DNA of 7,310 nt from contig JAZNHI010000154.1 of the NCBI GenBank assembly GCA_045576895.1, positions 1 to 7,310 on the forward strand. Reading direction: 5' to 3'. This document shows positions 1 to 6,728 of the stretch, piece after piece. The notes under the pieces are model-generated. The model ran no database searches, had not been told where the DNA came from, and saw only the letters and a list, made by a program, of their open reading frames with translations. This stretch comes from UBA3792 sp045576895. Lineage in GTDB: Bacteria > Bacillota > Clostridia > Christensenellales > CAG-138. Position 1 is the stretch's first letter. The number at the start of each line of letters is the position of its first letter. The position numbers were made by a program, and so were the translations under genes.

Positions 1-1793
1 GCGTCCTCGTTGCCGCGTTCGATCTCGTGCAGCCGCTTCTCCCATTTCGCCGTCAGCGCGGGCGATTTGATGGATTCCACCGTCAGCCCCTGGATCAGCC
101 CGATGCCCTTGTCCGTGGCGGAAAGCGTCTTCTTGCTGCGCTCCGCGTAGCCGCGTTTCAGCAGCGTTTCGATGATCGCGTCGCGCGTCGCCGGCGTACC
201 GATGCCCGCCACGCTCGGATCGGCGAGGATCTTTTTGAGCTCCTCGTCCTCGAGGTCCTTGCCTGCGGAGATCATCGCCGCAAGCATCGTTTTGTCCGTA
301 TAGCGCTTCGGCGGCTCGGTTTCCTTCTCCTTGACTTCGTAGGTGCCGGACACCGCTTCGCCCTTTGTCAGCATCGGCAGGTAGTTTTCCTTGTCCTTCC
401 CGGTTACCGCCATAAAGCCGGGCTCGAGGATCGTGCTGCCGCTCGAGCTGAACGCCTCGCCCTCCACGGTTGTGGTGACGTTGGTCCGGCTGATGACGGC
501 GTCTCCGTACAGCATACAGATGACGCTTTTTGCGATCAGGTCGTAGATCTTCGCCTGATAGCCCGTGAGCCCCTTGAGTTTGCTTGTCGTCGGGATGATG
601 GCAAAGTGGCTTTCCACCTTCTTATCGTCAAAATAGCGCCATTTCGTGAAGCTGCGCTTGCGTCCGTCGATCAGCGCCGTATAGTCCGGATTCTCCGCAA
701 GCTTATCGAGCACGCGGTTCACCGTCGGCACCATGTCCTCGGTAAGATAGCGCGAGTCGGTACGCGGATACGTCGTCAGACCCGCGTCGTAGAGCGCTTG
801 CGCCGCGTCGAGTGTTTGCTTCAGCGTCATGCCGAACTTGGCGTTTGCGTCCATCTGGAGCGCCGAGAGGCTGTACAGCTGCGGCGGATGCTTTTCCTCT
901 TTCTTCTCTGTGATTTCGGTGACGACGCCGTTCTTGCCGTTGATCTTCTTCAGAATGTCTGCAACGGCGCTTTTATCGTTGAATCGCTTGCTCTTGTGTG
1001 TCGCGGTATACGTTTCGCCTTTTGGGGTTTTGAACGTCGCTTCGAGTGTCCAGTATTTTTCCGGTTTGAAGTTGCGGATCGCAAGCTCGCGATCGACGAG
1101 CATTTTGAGCGTCGGCGTCTGCACCCGCCCGATGCTGAGCACCTCGCCTTTGGCATGCTGGTGCAGCGTCATGGCAACCGTCAGATTGATGCCGACCACC
1201 CAGTCCGCAATCCCGCGCATCCGTCCGGCAGTCTCGATATTCTTCACTTCCTCATACGTTTTTAGCTTTGAGAACGCGTCAAGAATGCCCTCCTTGGTCT
1301 GCGACGCAAAGCAGACGCGCTTCACCGGCGCCCTGCTTCCTGTCAGCTCGTAGATGTATGAAAAGATGACTTCGCCCTCGCGATCGAAGTCCGTTGCGTT
1401 GATGATATAGTCGCTTTTCAAAAACATCCGCTTGATCAGCTCGAACTGCTTTTTCGTGCGCGCGTCGAACGACGAACCGTCCGTCCGCAGCCGCAGCTCA
1501 TACGGATTCGGCAGAAACGGCAGCGGCATCTTCCGCCAGTTCTTGTAATCCGGATTGTAATCCGCCGCGTCCTTGAGCTGTCCGAGATGCCCGAAGCCCC
1601 ACGTCACGAAGCAATCCTCTCCGGCGTAATGGATCCGCAAGAATCCGTCCTTTGCCTGCTGTGCCTTGACTGCCTTTTCATTCGACTTGAGTGCGGCGAA
1701 CGTTATTTCCTTTCCGTTCGCCAGCGTGATCTTATCCAGCGCCGCCGCGATCTTATTGCCGACGTCCGGCTTTTCTGCAAGTATCGTGATCAT
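1..1793 (-). CDS. topB: DNA topoisomerase III (type IA), N-terminal part, 3' end off window
   Basis: Type IA topoisomerases cut one DNA strand through a tyrosine and pass another strand through the break; topoisomerase III mainly decatenates and resolves recombination or replication intermediates. Counting from the ATG at 1793, the protein starts MITILAEKP, with the toprim glutamate at residue 7. The second toprim motif DFDREGE is at 135-141, followed by SIGRVQTPTL and then TTYPRTDSRYL with the catalytic tyrosine at 342. SHFAIIPTT and GSTILEPGFMAV are also typical. These motifs favour TopB over TopA. About 597 codons are present without a stop or frameshift; family members are often 650-750 residues, so roughly the last 60-150 residues are missing. 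An in-frame ATG at 1817 has AAGG five bases upstream and would add eight residues. I prefer 1793 because it gives the family N-terminus and leaves a normal leader behind the predicted promoter, although its AAAGGA is 13 bases away. The gene has its own promoter and is separated from sbcC by a terminator. Confidence 0.95.
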   Translation of the reverse strand, partial: MITILAEKPDVGNKIAAALDKITLANGKEITFAALKSNEKAVKAQQAKDGFLRIHYAGEDCFVTWGFGHLGQLKDAADYNPDYKNWRKMPLPFLPNPYELRLRTDGSSFDARTKKQFELIKRMFLKSDYIINATDFDREGEVIFSYIYELTGSRAPVKRVCFASQTKEGILDAFSKLKTYEEVKNIETAGRMRGIADWVVGINLTVAMTLHQHAKGEVLSIGRVQTPTLKMLVDRELAIRNFKPEKYWTLEATFKTPKGETYTATHKSKRFNDKSAVADILKKINGKNGVVTEITEKKEEKHPPQLYSLSALQMDANAKFGMTLKQTLDAAQALYDAGLTTYPRTDSRYLTEDMVPTVNRVLDKLAENPDYTALIDGRKRSFTKWRYFDDKKVESHFAIIPTTSKLKGLTGYQAKIYDLIAKSVICMLYGDAVISRTNVTTTVEGEAFSSSGSTILEPGFMAVTGKDKENYLPMLTKGEAVSGTYEVKEKETEPPKRYTDKTMLAAMISAGKDLEDEELKKILADPSVAGIGTPATRDAIIETLLKRGYAERSKKTLSATDKGIGLIQGLTVESIKSPALTAKWEKRLHEIERGNED

Positions 1794-1832
1794 ATCATTC
1801 GCACCGTCCTTTGGCATGATTGCCTTATCAGC

Positions 1833-1861
1833 ATTGTACCATATCCGACGTCGGTTGAAAA
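1833..1861 (-). promoter_or_regulatory. Predicted sigma-A-type promoter of topB with palindromic spacer
   Basis: On the minus strand there is a TTTTCA -35-like hexamer (1861-1856; 4 of 6 to consensus), a 17-base spacer and TACAAT (1838-1833; 5 of 6). TGG immediately precedes the TACAAT, giving an extended -10. Transcription would start near 1826. The spacer carries the perfect 10-base palindrome CCGACGTCGG (1845-1854), which could be an operator or chance. A start at 1826 leaves a leader of only about 9 bases to the upstream ATG (1817) but about 33 bases to the ATG at 1793. This is inferred from pattern only. Confidence 0.5.
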
Positions 1862-1876
1862 GTGGAATGCCACACA

Positions 1877-1942
1877 TCAGTCACCAAAGACGCATCCTTT
1901 TCCAACATGTCCGCACTTTGCCGTCCCCTCATAGTATCGCAT
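1877..1942 (-). pseudogene. 21-codon ORF with strong ribosome binding site; probable stump of a longer gene
   Basis: An ATG at 1942 follows a perfect AGGAGG (1953-1948) at a five-base spacing, the best ribosome binding site in the window. It opens a frame of 21 residues, MRYYEGTAKCGHVGKG then CVFGD and a TGA stop. From memory, the first 16 residues resemble the N-terminus of an uncharacterised Firmicutes protein family with an AKCGHVGR-type motif and a total length of around 100 residues or more; I could not check this. Neither the same frame past the stop nor the other two frames continue in a way I recognise, so I infer a deletion that removed the body of the gene, with topB regulatory DNA starting about 15 bases later. 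A genuine small peptide or leader peptide is the alternative. I see no clear promoter in the 110 bases upstream. Confidence 0.4.
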
Positions 1943-2001
1943 GAAAACCTCCTCGTAAGGATGACTTGTATCGGGAAAAAGTACTCTGTTTCCTCTCTGC
2001 A

Positions 2002-2042
2002 CCTGTATGAAATCACAGGATGTATCCGATAAATCGGACAGG
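2002..2042. repeat. Two adjacent short dyads upstream of the 21-codon ORF
   Basis: TCCGAT-AA-ATCGGA (2025-2038) is a perfect inverted repeat with 6-base arms. Next to it CCTGT (2002-2006) is complementary to ACAGG (2015-2019) across 8 bases, and a second ACAGG lies at 2038-2042. The group lies 60-100 bases before the small ORF on the minus strand, where an operator or a structured leader might be. The arms are short, so chance is possible. Confidence 0.35.
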
Positions 2043-2065
2043 AAGGTATTGCAAACCAAAGAGTA

Positions 2066-2094
2066 ACAAAAAGCCGCTCCCGAAGGAACGGCTT
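2066..2094 (-). terminator. Rho-independent terminator of the sbcDC operon
   Basis: Read on the minus strand, AAGCCGTTCC pairs with GGAGCGGCTT around a UUCG loop, giving a 10-pair stem (one U-G pair) closed by C-G, the very stable cUUCGg arrangement. TTTGTT follows, which with the TT of the stem gives a run of five U. It begins about 80 bases after the sbcC stop codon. On the plus strand no U-run follows the stem, so it is directional for sbcC. Confidence 0.85.
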
Positions 2095-2173
2095 GTGTTG
2101 CGTTTTTGATAGGCAGGATCTTTTGATTCGGTTTGTTATTGACTCTGTAAATCAGCAGCCCGCATTGTCCGGA

Positions 2174-4939
2174 TCAGGCAACAACTTCCGCTCTGCTGCC
2201 GCCGGTCTTGTCCTTTGTGACCACGATCTGCTTGTCGATCCGGTCTTTCAGTTCGGATACATGGGAAATGATCCCCACCAGGCGGTTGGATTCCGTTAGG
2301 TCCGCGAGCGCTTTCAGCGCCTGCTGCAGCGACTCCTCATCCAAGGAACCGAAACCCTCGTCCACAAACATGGTGTCCAGCCGGATGCCGCCCGCCATGC
2401 TTTGGATCTCGTCGGACAGGCCGAGCGCAAGCGACAGCGACGCCTTGAACGACTCGCCGCCGGATAATGTCTTGACGCTGCGAACCGTCCCGTTGTAATA
2501 GTCGATCACGTCCAGTTCAAGTCCGCTTTTTGCGCTTTTGTTGTCTGCCTCACTCCGGCGTTTCAGTTCATACTGTCCCCCGGACATGATCATGAATCGT
2601 GTATTGGCGCGAGCGATGATCCGATCGAAATAGGTCATTTGCACATACGTTTCCAGCATGACCTTTTCCTTACCGGTCAGCGTTCCGTTGACGGTATCGG
2701 AAAGTGCTTTGACCCATTTCAGGCGGTTTTCCGATACGCTTAAGTCCGCCGATTTTTCCTTTATATGGTCCTCCGCGAGACGGTTGGCGCGGAGGCGCGC
2801 ATGAAGCTCTTTCTGCAGCTCTGTCAGCTCGTTCTTTTGTGTCGTCAGCGCAGCTTGTTTTTCGAGCAGCTCTGTTTTATCAAATGATCCCGACTGCTTC
2901 AGCTGTTCACGAAGCGACTGTACCTGCCCTTCCAAACCGGACGTCCTTTTGGCTGCTGTCTGATACGCCGATTCCGTCGTTTCGATTGCCGTTTCCAGCT
3001 TCTTTTTCAAATCCGAAAGGACTTCTTTTTCTTTGATCGCATCCTGCTTGCTCGGATAGGTCAGCTTCTGTCCGAACTCAATCAGAGATTGCTCCGTTTC
3101 GCTGATTCGCGCAAGGATCTCCGTGAGTCTGATTTCGGCAGAATGTGCGGATTGCTTTACCGTCTCCAGTTCCGCTTCCGCCGCGGGGATCTGCTTGTCC
3201 AATTCTTCCTTCCGCTTGAGATTGGATTCCTCCGTCGCAATGGCGGCCTTCAATTCGGAGAGCTTCCTGCGCAATGCCGTTTCGTTCTCCGTGATGCGCG
3301 CGTCCGGATCGTCAACATCCGCTTCCCCGAACAGCTCCGTTGCTTTGCGCCGCGTTTCCTCCTGCAGCATATCCGCCTTGCCGCGCAATTCCCCGGCGGC
3401 GCGGCTGTCCCTCGCGGCTGACGCCTGCATGCGCTCCGCGTTCTTTTTCGCAGTCTGGACGTCCTTTTCGGACGGTGCTTTTTCGGACTTATGCGCAGGC
3501 GCCGGATGATGCAGCGACCCGCAGACAGGGCACGGTGTATTCTCCTCCAATGCGGAAGCAAGAATGCCTGCCTGTTCATCCAAAAATGCTCTGTTCAGCT
3601 GCTCATAATACGCCTGTGTCGTTTCGGCAAGTTCCTGTGACTGCCGGTAAGTTTCGAATGCGGTTTTATGCTGACGTTCGACGTCATGAAGGTCCTCGAG
3701 CTGCTGTCGCAGACCGTTCAGTTCGTTCAGGCGTCCTTCCGCTTCCTTCTTCTCCGTCAGCAGCCGTTCTCTCTGCTGTCCAGCGTTCTCCAGAGAAGCG
3801 CGCTCCTTTTTCAGCGCGTCAAGCCTTGCGCCGAGCACTTTTGCATTGTCTTCGCTCTTTGATTTCTCCTGCAGCGCCGTTTCTTTTTCCTTTTCCTTTT
3901 CCCGCAAAAAAGCTTTCTTCTCCTCGCGCGCGTCGTATTCCGGCAGCTGCAGTTCCATTGAACGGATCTGCGTATTCAGCCGTTCGATCTCCGGCTCCTC
4001 TTCCTTCGCCTTCCTGCGCGCAGCATCGCGATCCGCGAGCTCCGCTTGCGCATCCAGATGCTCCTCTTCCGCATCCTTCAGCGCCTTCTCCAGCTTTTCA
4101 CGCGCGTCCGCTTTCCCGATGCTCTCATTCACGGTCCCGAGCCGTCCCTCGAGCACGACCTCCTCGGTTTTCAACCGAACGGTCTCCCTCTCGTCCTGTT
4201 CGATCAATGCTTCAACAAGCGGAAACAGGTCGGAAAACGGACGTCTTTTCTCTTTGATCTCGTTCAGTTCAAAGGACTGCGTCGTTCCCTCTTCCGTGAC
4301 GATCCCGTTCATATACTGGGAAATGCTTGAGTCCAATACGTCCTGCTCTTTTTGCAGACTGCTGACCTCCGCTTTCAGCTTGTCCTGAAACTGCAGGAAT
4401 CGCCCGGTCTGGAAAATCTCACGGAAGATTCCCTGTCGGTCCTTTGTCTCCGCGAGCAGCAGCTTCAAGAAGTCTCCCTGCGCGATCATTGCAATCTGCG
4501 AAAACTGTTCCCTGTCCACGCCGAGGATCCCGCGGACGGCTGCATCAACATCCGTTTTCTTAGTCACGACGCGACCGTCCGGATAACGCAGCTCCGCCCC
4601 CTGCAATTGCTTCGTCATCCCCGTGCCGCGGGTTTTCGGCCGCTCGTATTCCGGATTGCGTCTGACGGTATACCGCTTCTCGCCGTACACGAAAACCAGT
4701 TCCACCTCTGTCAGCGTATCGGGGTCCGCATACTTCGACCGCATCATGGACGGTTCCCGGTTTGTTCCGCTTGCCTCGCCGAACAGCGCATAGGTTATGG
4801 CGTCAAATATCGTCGTCTTGCCCGCGCCGGTATCGCCTGTGACCAGGTACAGGCCGCTTTTGCCCAGCTTTTCAAAGTCAATGACGGTTCTGCCCGCATA
4901 AGGTCCGAAGGCGGACATGGTCAGCTTGATCGGTCGCAT
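2174..4939 (-). CDS. sbcC: Exonuclease SbcCD, ATPase subunit SbcC (Rad50-like), 921 aa
   Basis: SbcC is the SMC-like ATPase partner of the SbcD nuclease; together they degrade and nick DNA at hairpins, palindromes and blocked double-strand ends. The N-terminal ATPase half has Walker A GDTGAGKTT (residues 35-43) and a Q-loop in AQGDF (Q154). Two long coiled-coil arms follow, split by the zinc hook CPVCG with cysteines 470 and 473. The C-terminal half has the signature LSGGE (825-829), Walker B ending in D860-E861, a D-loop SLDEE and the switch histidine H893. All key residues are present. The ATG at 4939 has GGAGG seven bases upstream; an in-frame TTG at 4954 would overlap sbcD and lacks this spacing, so I reject it. 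The start is two bases after the sbcD stop, which implies co-transcription. The protein is shorter than E. coli SbcC (about 1,050 residues), mainly through shorter arms. Confidence 0.97.
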   Translation of the reverse strand: MRPIKLTMSAFGPYAGRTVIDFEKLGKSGLYLVTGDTGAGKTTIFDAITYALFGEASGTNREPSMMRSKYADPDTLTEVELVFVYGEKRYTVRRNPEYERPKTRGTGMTKQLQGAELRYPDGRVVTKKTDVDAAVRGILGVDREQFSQIAMIAQGDFLKLLLAETKDRQGIFREIFQTGRFLQFQDKLKAEVSSLQKEQDVLDSSISQYMNGIVTEEGTTQSFELNEIKEKRRPFSDLFPLVEALIEQDERETVRLKTEEVVLEGRLGTVNESIGKADAREKLEKALKDAEEEHLDAQAELADRDAARRKAKEEEPEIERLNTQIRSMELQLPEYDAREEKKAFLREKEKEKETALQEKSKSEDNAKVLGARLDALKKERASLENAGQQRERLLTEKKEAEGRLNELNGLRQQLEDLHDVERQHKTAFETYRQSQELAETTQAYYEQLNRAFLDEQAGILASALEENTPCPVCGSLHHPAPAHKSEKAPSEKDVQTAKKNAERMQASAARDSRAAGELRGKADMLQEETRRKATELFGEADVDDPDARITENETALRRKLSELKAAIATEESNLKRKEELDKQIPAAEAELETVKQSAHSAEIRLTEILARISETEQSLIEFGQKLTYPSKQDAIKEKEVLSDLKKKLETAIETTESAYQTAAKRTSGLEGQVQSLREQLKQSGSFDKTELLEKQAALTTQKNELTELQKELHARLRANRLAEDHIKEKSADLSVSENRLKWVKALSDTVNGTLTGKEKVMLETYVQMTYFDRIIARANTRFMIMSGGQYELKRRSEADNKSAKSGLELDVIDYYNGTVRSVKTLSGGESFKASLSLALGLSDEIQSMAGGIRLDTMFVDEGFGSLDEESLQQALKALADLTESNRLVGIISHVSELKDRIDKQIVVTKDKTGGSRAEVVA

Positions 4940-4941
4940 CT

Positions 4942-6072
4942 TCAATCCTCCCAAATCTTCTCAATGAGTTCCCGTGAAAACTGTTTCTGTTCCGGACTCA
5001 GCGGCTGACCGTTCTGCAGTTCGTACAGCTCCGCTACCAGATCCAGCGGCGTCTTCACTTCCATCTGCTCCGCACCGTGGATCGCATTTACCGTGCGTGT
5101 GCGCTTGTTGTCGTAGTCAAGTTTCATGACGTTCGGGTAGATGACGCGGAGCCTGCTCATCACGTCCGGAATATCGTTTTCATCGGTCAGGACCACGCGC
5201 AGATAATCGTCCGTCGCCGTGCCTTCGTAGCTCGATCGGGACATGATGTCGGCGTAAACGCCGCGGATTTCCCGCATATCATGCTTCGGTACCAACGGCA
5301 CCGTTTCGACCGTGAGGCTGCCTTTTTCGGCAAGGGTGACGACCGTGACGGATTTCGTATGCTTCGCCTCCGAGAAGGAATACTTTAGCGGCGTTCCGCA
5401 GTATCGGATCCGATCGGTGCCGATGCTCTGCGGTCCGTGGATGTGTCCGAGCGCCACATAGTCGATCCCGTCGAAGACCGACGCGTCCACATTGTCCGCT
5501 CCGCCGACGGACACGTCCTCGGAATCCGATCGTGTTGCGCCGGTTACGAACTGATGCGTGATCAGCACGTTTCTTTGCGCTGGATCCATCTGCATTGCAG
5601 CAACGGCGACGCGAACGGCGTCCGTGTAGGAATTGATTTCCGCATCCTCGACAAATCTGCGCACGGTTGCCGGCTTCACAAACGGAAGCATATAAAAGCG
5701 GATCGGTCCGTACGCATCCTGCAGAGTGATCGGCTCCACCGCACCGTTGTAGACCGGCGAAAGGTGGATGCCGCTTGCGTCGATCAGGCGGGATGCGAAC
5801 GCGATCCGCTCCGCCGAATCGTGATTGCCGCTGATGATAAAGACCTGCAGCTTACGCTGTGCCAGCTTCCACAGGAAATCGTCAAACAGTTCGACCGCTT
5901 CGGCGGACGGAACGGACTTGTCATATATATCCCCCGCAACGATCACAGCGTCCGGTTTTACGTCATCAATCACTTGTATGATCTTGGTCAGGATATCTTC
6001 CTGATCCTCCAGCATGCTGAACTCGTTGACCCGCTTCCCCAAATGCAGGTCGGACAAATGGACGATCTTCAT
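4942..6072 (-). CDS. sbcD: Exonuclease SbcCD, nuclease subunit SbcD (Mre11-like), 376 aa
   Basis: SbcD is the Mn-dependent calcineurin-type phosphoesterase that provides the nuclease centre of SbcCD. The five metal-binding motifs are intact and in order: SDLHLG (D8, H10), GDIYD (D48), GNHD (N83, H84), THQF (H173) and GHIHG (H210, H212). The C-terminal ~130 residues correspond to the capping and SbcC-binding region. The length matches family members of about 370-400 residues. The ATG at 6072 is preceded by GGGAGG four bases upstream, and no better start lies upstream. It is the first gene of the sbcD-sbcC operon, with an extended -10 promoter about 30 bases before the start and a terminator after sbcC. 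No LexA-like box was evident in the promoter. Confidence 0.97.
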   Translation of the reverse strand: MKIVHLSDLHLGKRVNEFSMLEDQEDILTKIIQVIDDVKPDAVIVAGDIYDKSVPSAEAVELFDDFLWKLAQRKLQVFIISGNHDSAERIAFASRLIDASGIHLSPVYNGAVEPITLQDAYGPIRFYMLPFVKPATVRRFVEDAEINSYTDAVRVAVAAMQMDPAQRNVLITHQFVTGATRSDSEDVSVGGADNVDASVFDGIDYVALGHIHGPQSIGTDRIRYCGTPLKYSFSEAKHTKSVTVVTLAEKGSLTVETVPLVPKHDMREIRGVYADIMSRSSYEGTATDDYLRVVLTDENDIPDVMSRLRVIYPNVMKLDYDNKRTRTVNAIHGAEQMEVKTPLDLVAELYELQNGQPLSPEQKQFSRELIEKIWED

Positions 6073-6103
6073 ATTGCCTCCCGAGAATCGATCTTATATA
6101 TAG

Positions 6104-6112
6104 ATTATACCA
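6104..6112 (-). promoter_or_regulatory. Extended -10 promoter element of sbcDC
   Basis: The minus strand reads TGGTATAAT, a consensus TATAAT (6109-6104) with the TG extension (6112-6111), and transcription would start near 6097. No good -35 hexamer is found at 15-19 bases upstream; TTTTGT at 17 bases is the closest. Such promoters rely on the extended -10. The predicted start lies within the imperfect dyad ATCTTATATATAGAT (6091-6105). Confidence 0.65.
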
Positions 6113-6141
6113 TAAATGATGATCGCACAAAAGTCCCAAAA

Positions 6142-6190
6142 GTACCTGTTATCAAAGAATCGATCATCGAAAGCGATTCACGATCGGTAC
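6142..6190. repeat. Nested inverted repeats upstream of the sbcD promoter
   Basis: An outer GTACC (6142-6146) and GGTAC (6186-6190) enclose an inner GAATCG (6157-6162) and CGATTC (6174-6179) separated by 11 bases, and the loop contains the palindrome-like CGATCATCG. The element sits about 35-85 bases upstream of the sbcD -10. A regulator site or a folded RNA are both possible, but the arms are only 5-6 bases. Confidence 0.35.
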
Positions 6191-6268
6191 CGTTGTGCAT
6201 CTGATCCGCTATAGCTTTTTGAGATCACTCTTTTTTCCCGTTTGCAAAAAGCGCCGACGTTCGCTTCC

Positions 6269-6294
6269 GCGTCGCACCGGATACGGTGCGACGC
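6269..6294. repeat. Perfect 11-bp GC-rich hairpin with 4-base loop
   Basis: GCGTCGCACCG (6269-6279) is exactly complementary to CGGTGCGACGC (6284-6294) across the loop GATA. Nine of the eleven pairs are G-C. Neither strand has a U-run directly after the stem (the nearest T-run on the minus strand, at 6250-6246, begins 18 bases away), so it is not a standard intrinsic terminator. It could be a protein-binding dyad, a repeat-family element, or part of a small RNA. Confidence 0.8.
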
Positions 6295-6654
6295 CGATCC
6301 GAGCGGTGCAGAAAGTGTCTCGGGTTTCACGTTCTCCCGGCCGCTTTTCCGGTATTCTTTCAGAATAAGCTCGGATCGCTTTTGCCGATTTCATCCCCTT
6401 CCCATGTCGTGTCCGGTGTTTTGCAGGTTTCCGCATGCTCCCGCACGATGACAAATTCTCCTTGCAGCTGAATTGCAGTTATCCGTTTTTTTCAACTTCA
6501 TCCCGGTTCTGCCATGCGTCAAGATGTCCTCTATTGTGTTTTTCTGGATCATATCCGTAAACCTGAATGCCAAAAAGATATCGCTGCCTTCGCAGAAGCG
6601 ATTTTGTGTAACTGCTTTGCTGCGGAAAATCATATACAAAAATCGACTGTTTTC

Positions 6655-6683
6655 TTGTGAAATCGAATCGGGCATGGTATACT
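6655..6683 (+). promoter_or_regulatory. Predicted promoter of the PTS gene
   Basis: TTGTGA (6655-6660; 4 of 6 to the -35 consensus), a 17-base spacer and TATACT (6678-6683; 5 of 6) preceded by TGG form a sigma-A-type promoter with an extended -10. Transcription would begin near 6690, leaving a leader of about 40 bases. TGAAATCG at 6658-6665 matches the left half of a CcpA cre box, but the right half is missing, so catabolite control is not supported. Confidence 0.65.
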
Positions 6684-6728
6684 GTAGGAGATCGATACAA
6701 GAGCTCTGCCGCGAAAGAAGGATGCGCC

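Larger units (their letters stand above)
1818..2173. other. Intergenic region between sbcC and topB
   Basis: These 356 bases contain the sbcC terminator, two short dyads, the 21-codon ORF with its strong ribosome binding site, and the topB promoter, all oriented on the minus strand. The stretch between the sbcC stop and the terminator (2095-2173) shows nothing further. No full-length gene fits here. Confidence 0.8.
6073..6728. other. Divergent intergenic region between sbcD and the PTS gene
   Basis: This 656-base stretch lies between two divergently transcribed genes. It holds the sbcD promoter at its left end, a nested inverted repeat (6142-6190), a perfect GC-rich hairpin (6269-6294), a possible frameshifted remnant on the minus strand (6360-6501), and the PTS promoter at its right end. 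Open frames of 60-120 codons occur on both strands, but none has a convincing ribosome binding site or recognisable protein. Bases 6240-6440 are GC-rich and 6480-6680 are more AT-rich. Confidence 0.7.

Noticed and set aside
27..1265. A 412-codon open frame on the plus strand
   Set aside because: It is antisense to topB, whose motifs are unmistakable. The translation is Arg/His/Leu-rich with no recognisable domain, typical of a shadow frame in GC-rich DNA.
3340..4257. A 305-codon open frame on the plus strand
   Set aside because: It is antisense to the coiled-coil part of sbcC and is dominated by Pro, Arg, Ser and Ala, as expected for the complement of a Glu/Lys-rich region.
4940..4954. TTG start for sbcC at 4954
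   Set aside because: It would overlap the sbcD end, whereas the ATG at 4939 has an ideal GGAGG at seven bases and yields the family N-terminus MRPIKL.
6209..6454. An 81-codon minus-strand open frame (and its plus-strand counterpart at 6242-6451)
   Set aside because: Neither has a good ribosome binding site or familiar protein features, and both run through the perfect hairpin; they are probably chance frames in GC-rich DNA.
6658..6671. CcpA cre box over the PTS -35
   Set aside because: TGAAATCG fits the left half only; the right half ends GG instead of CA, so the match is too weak.
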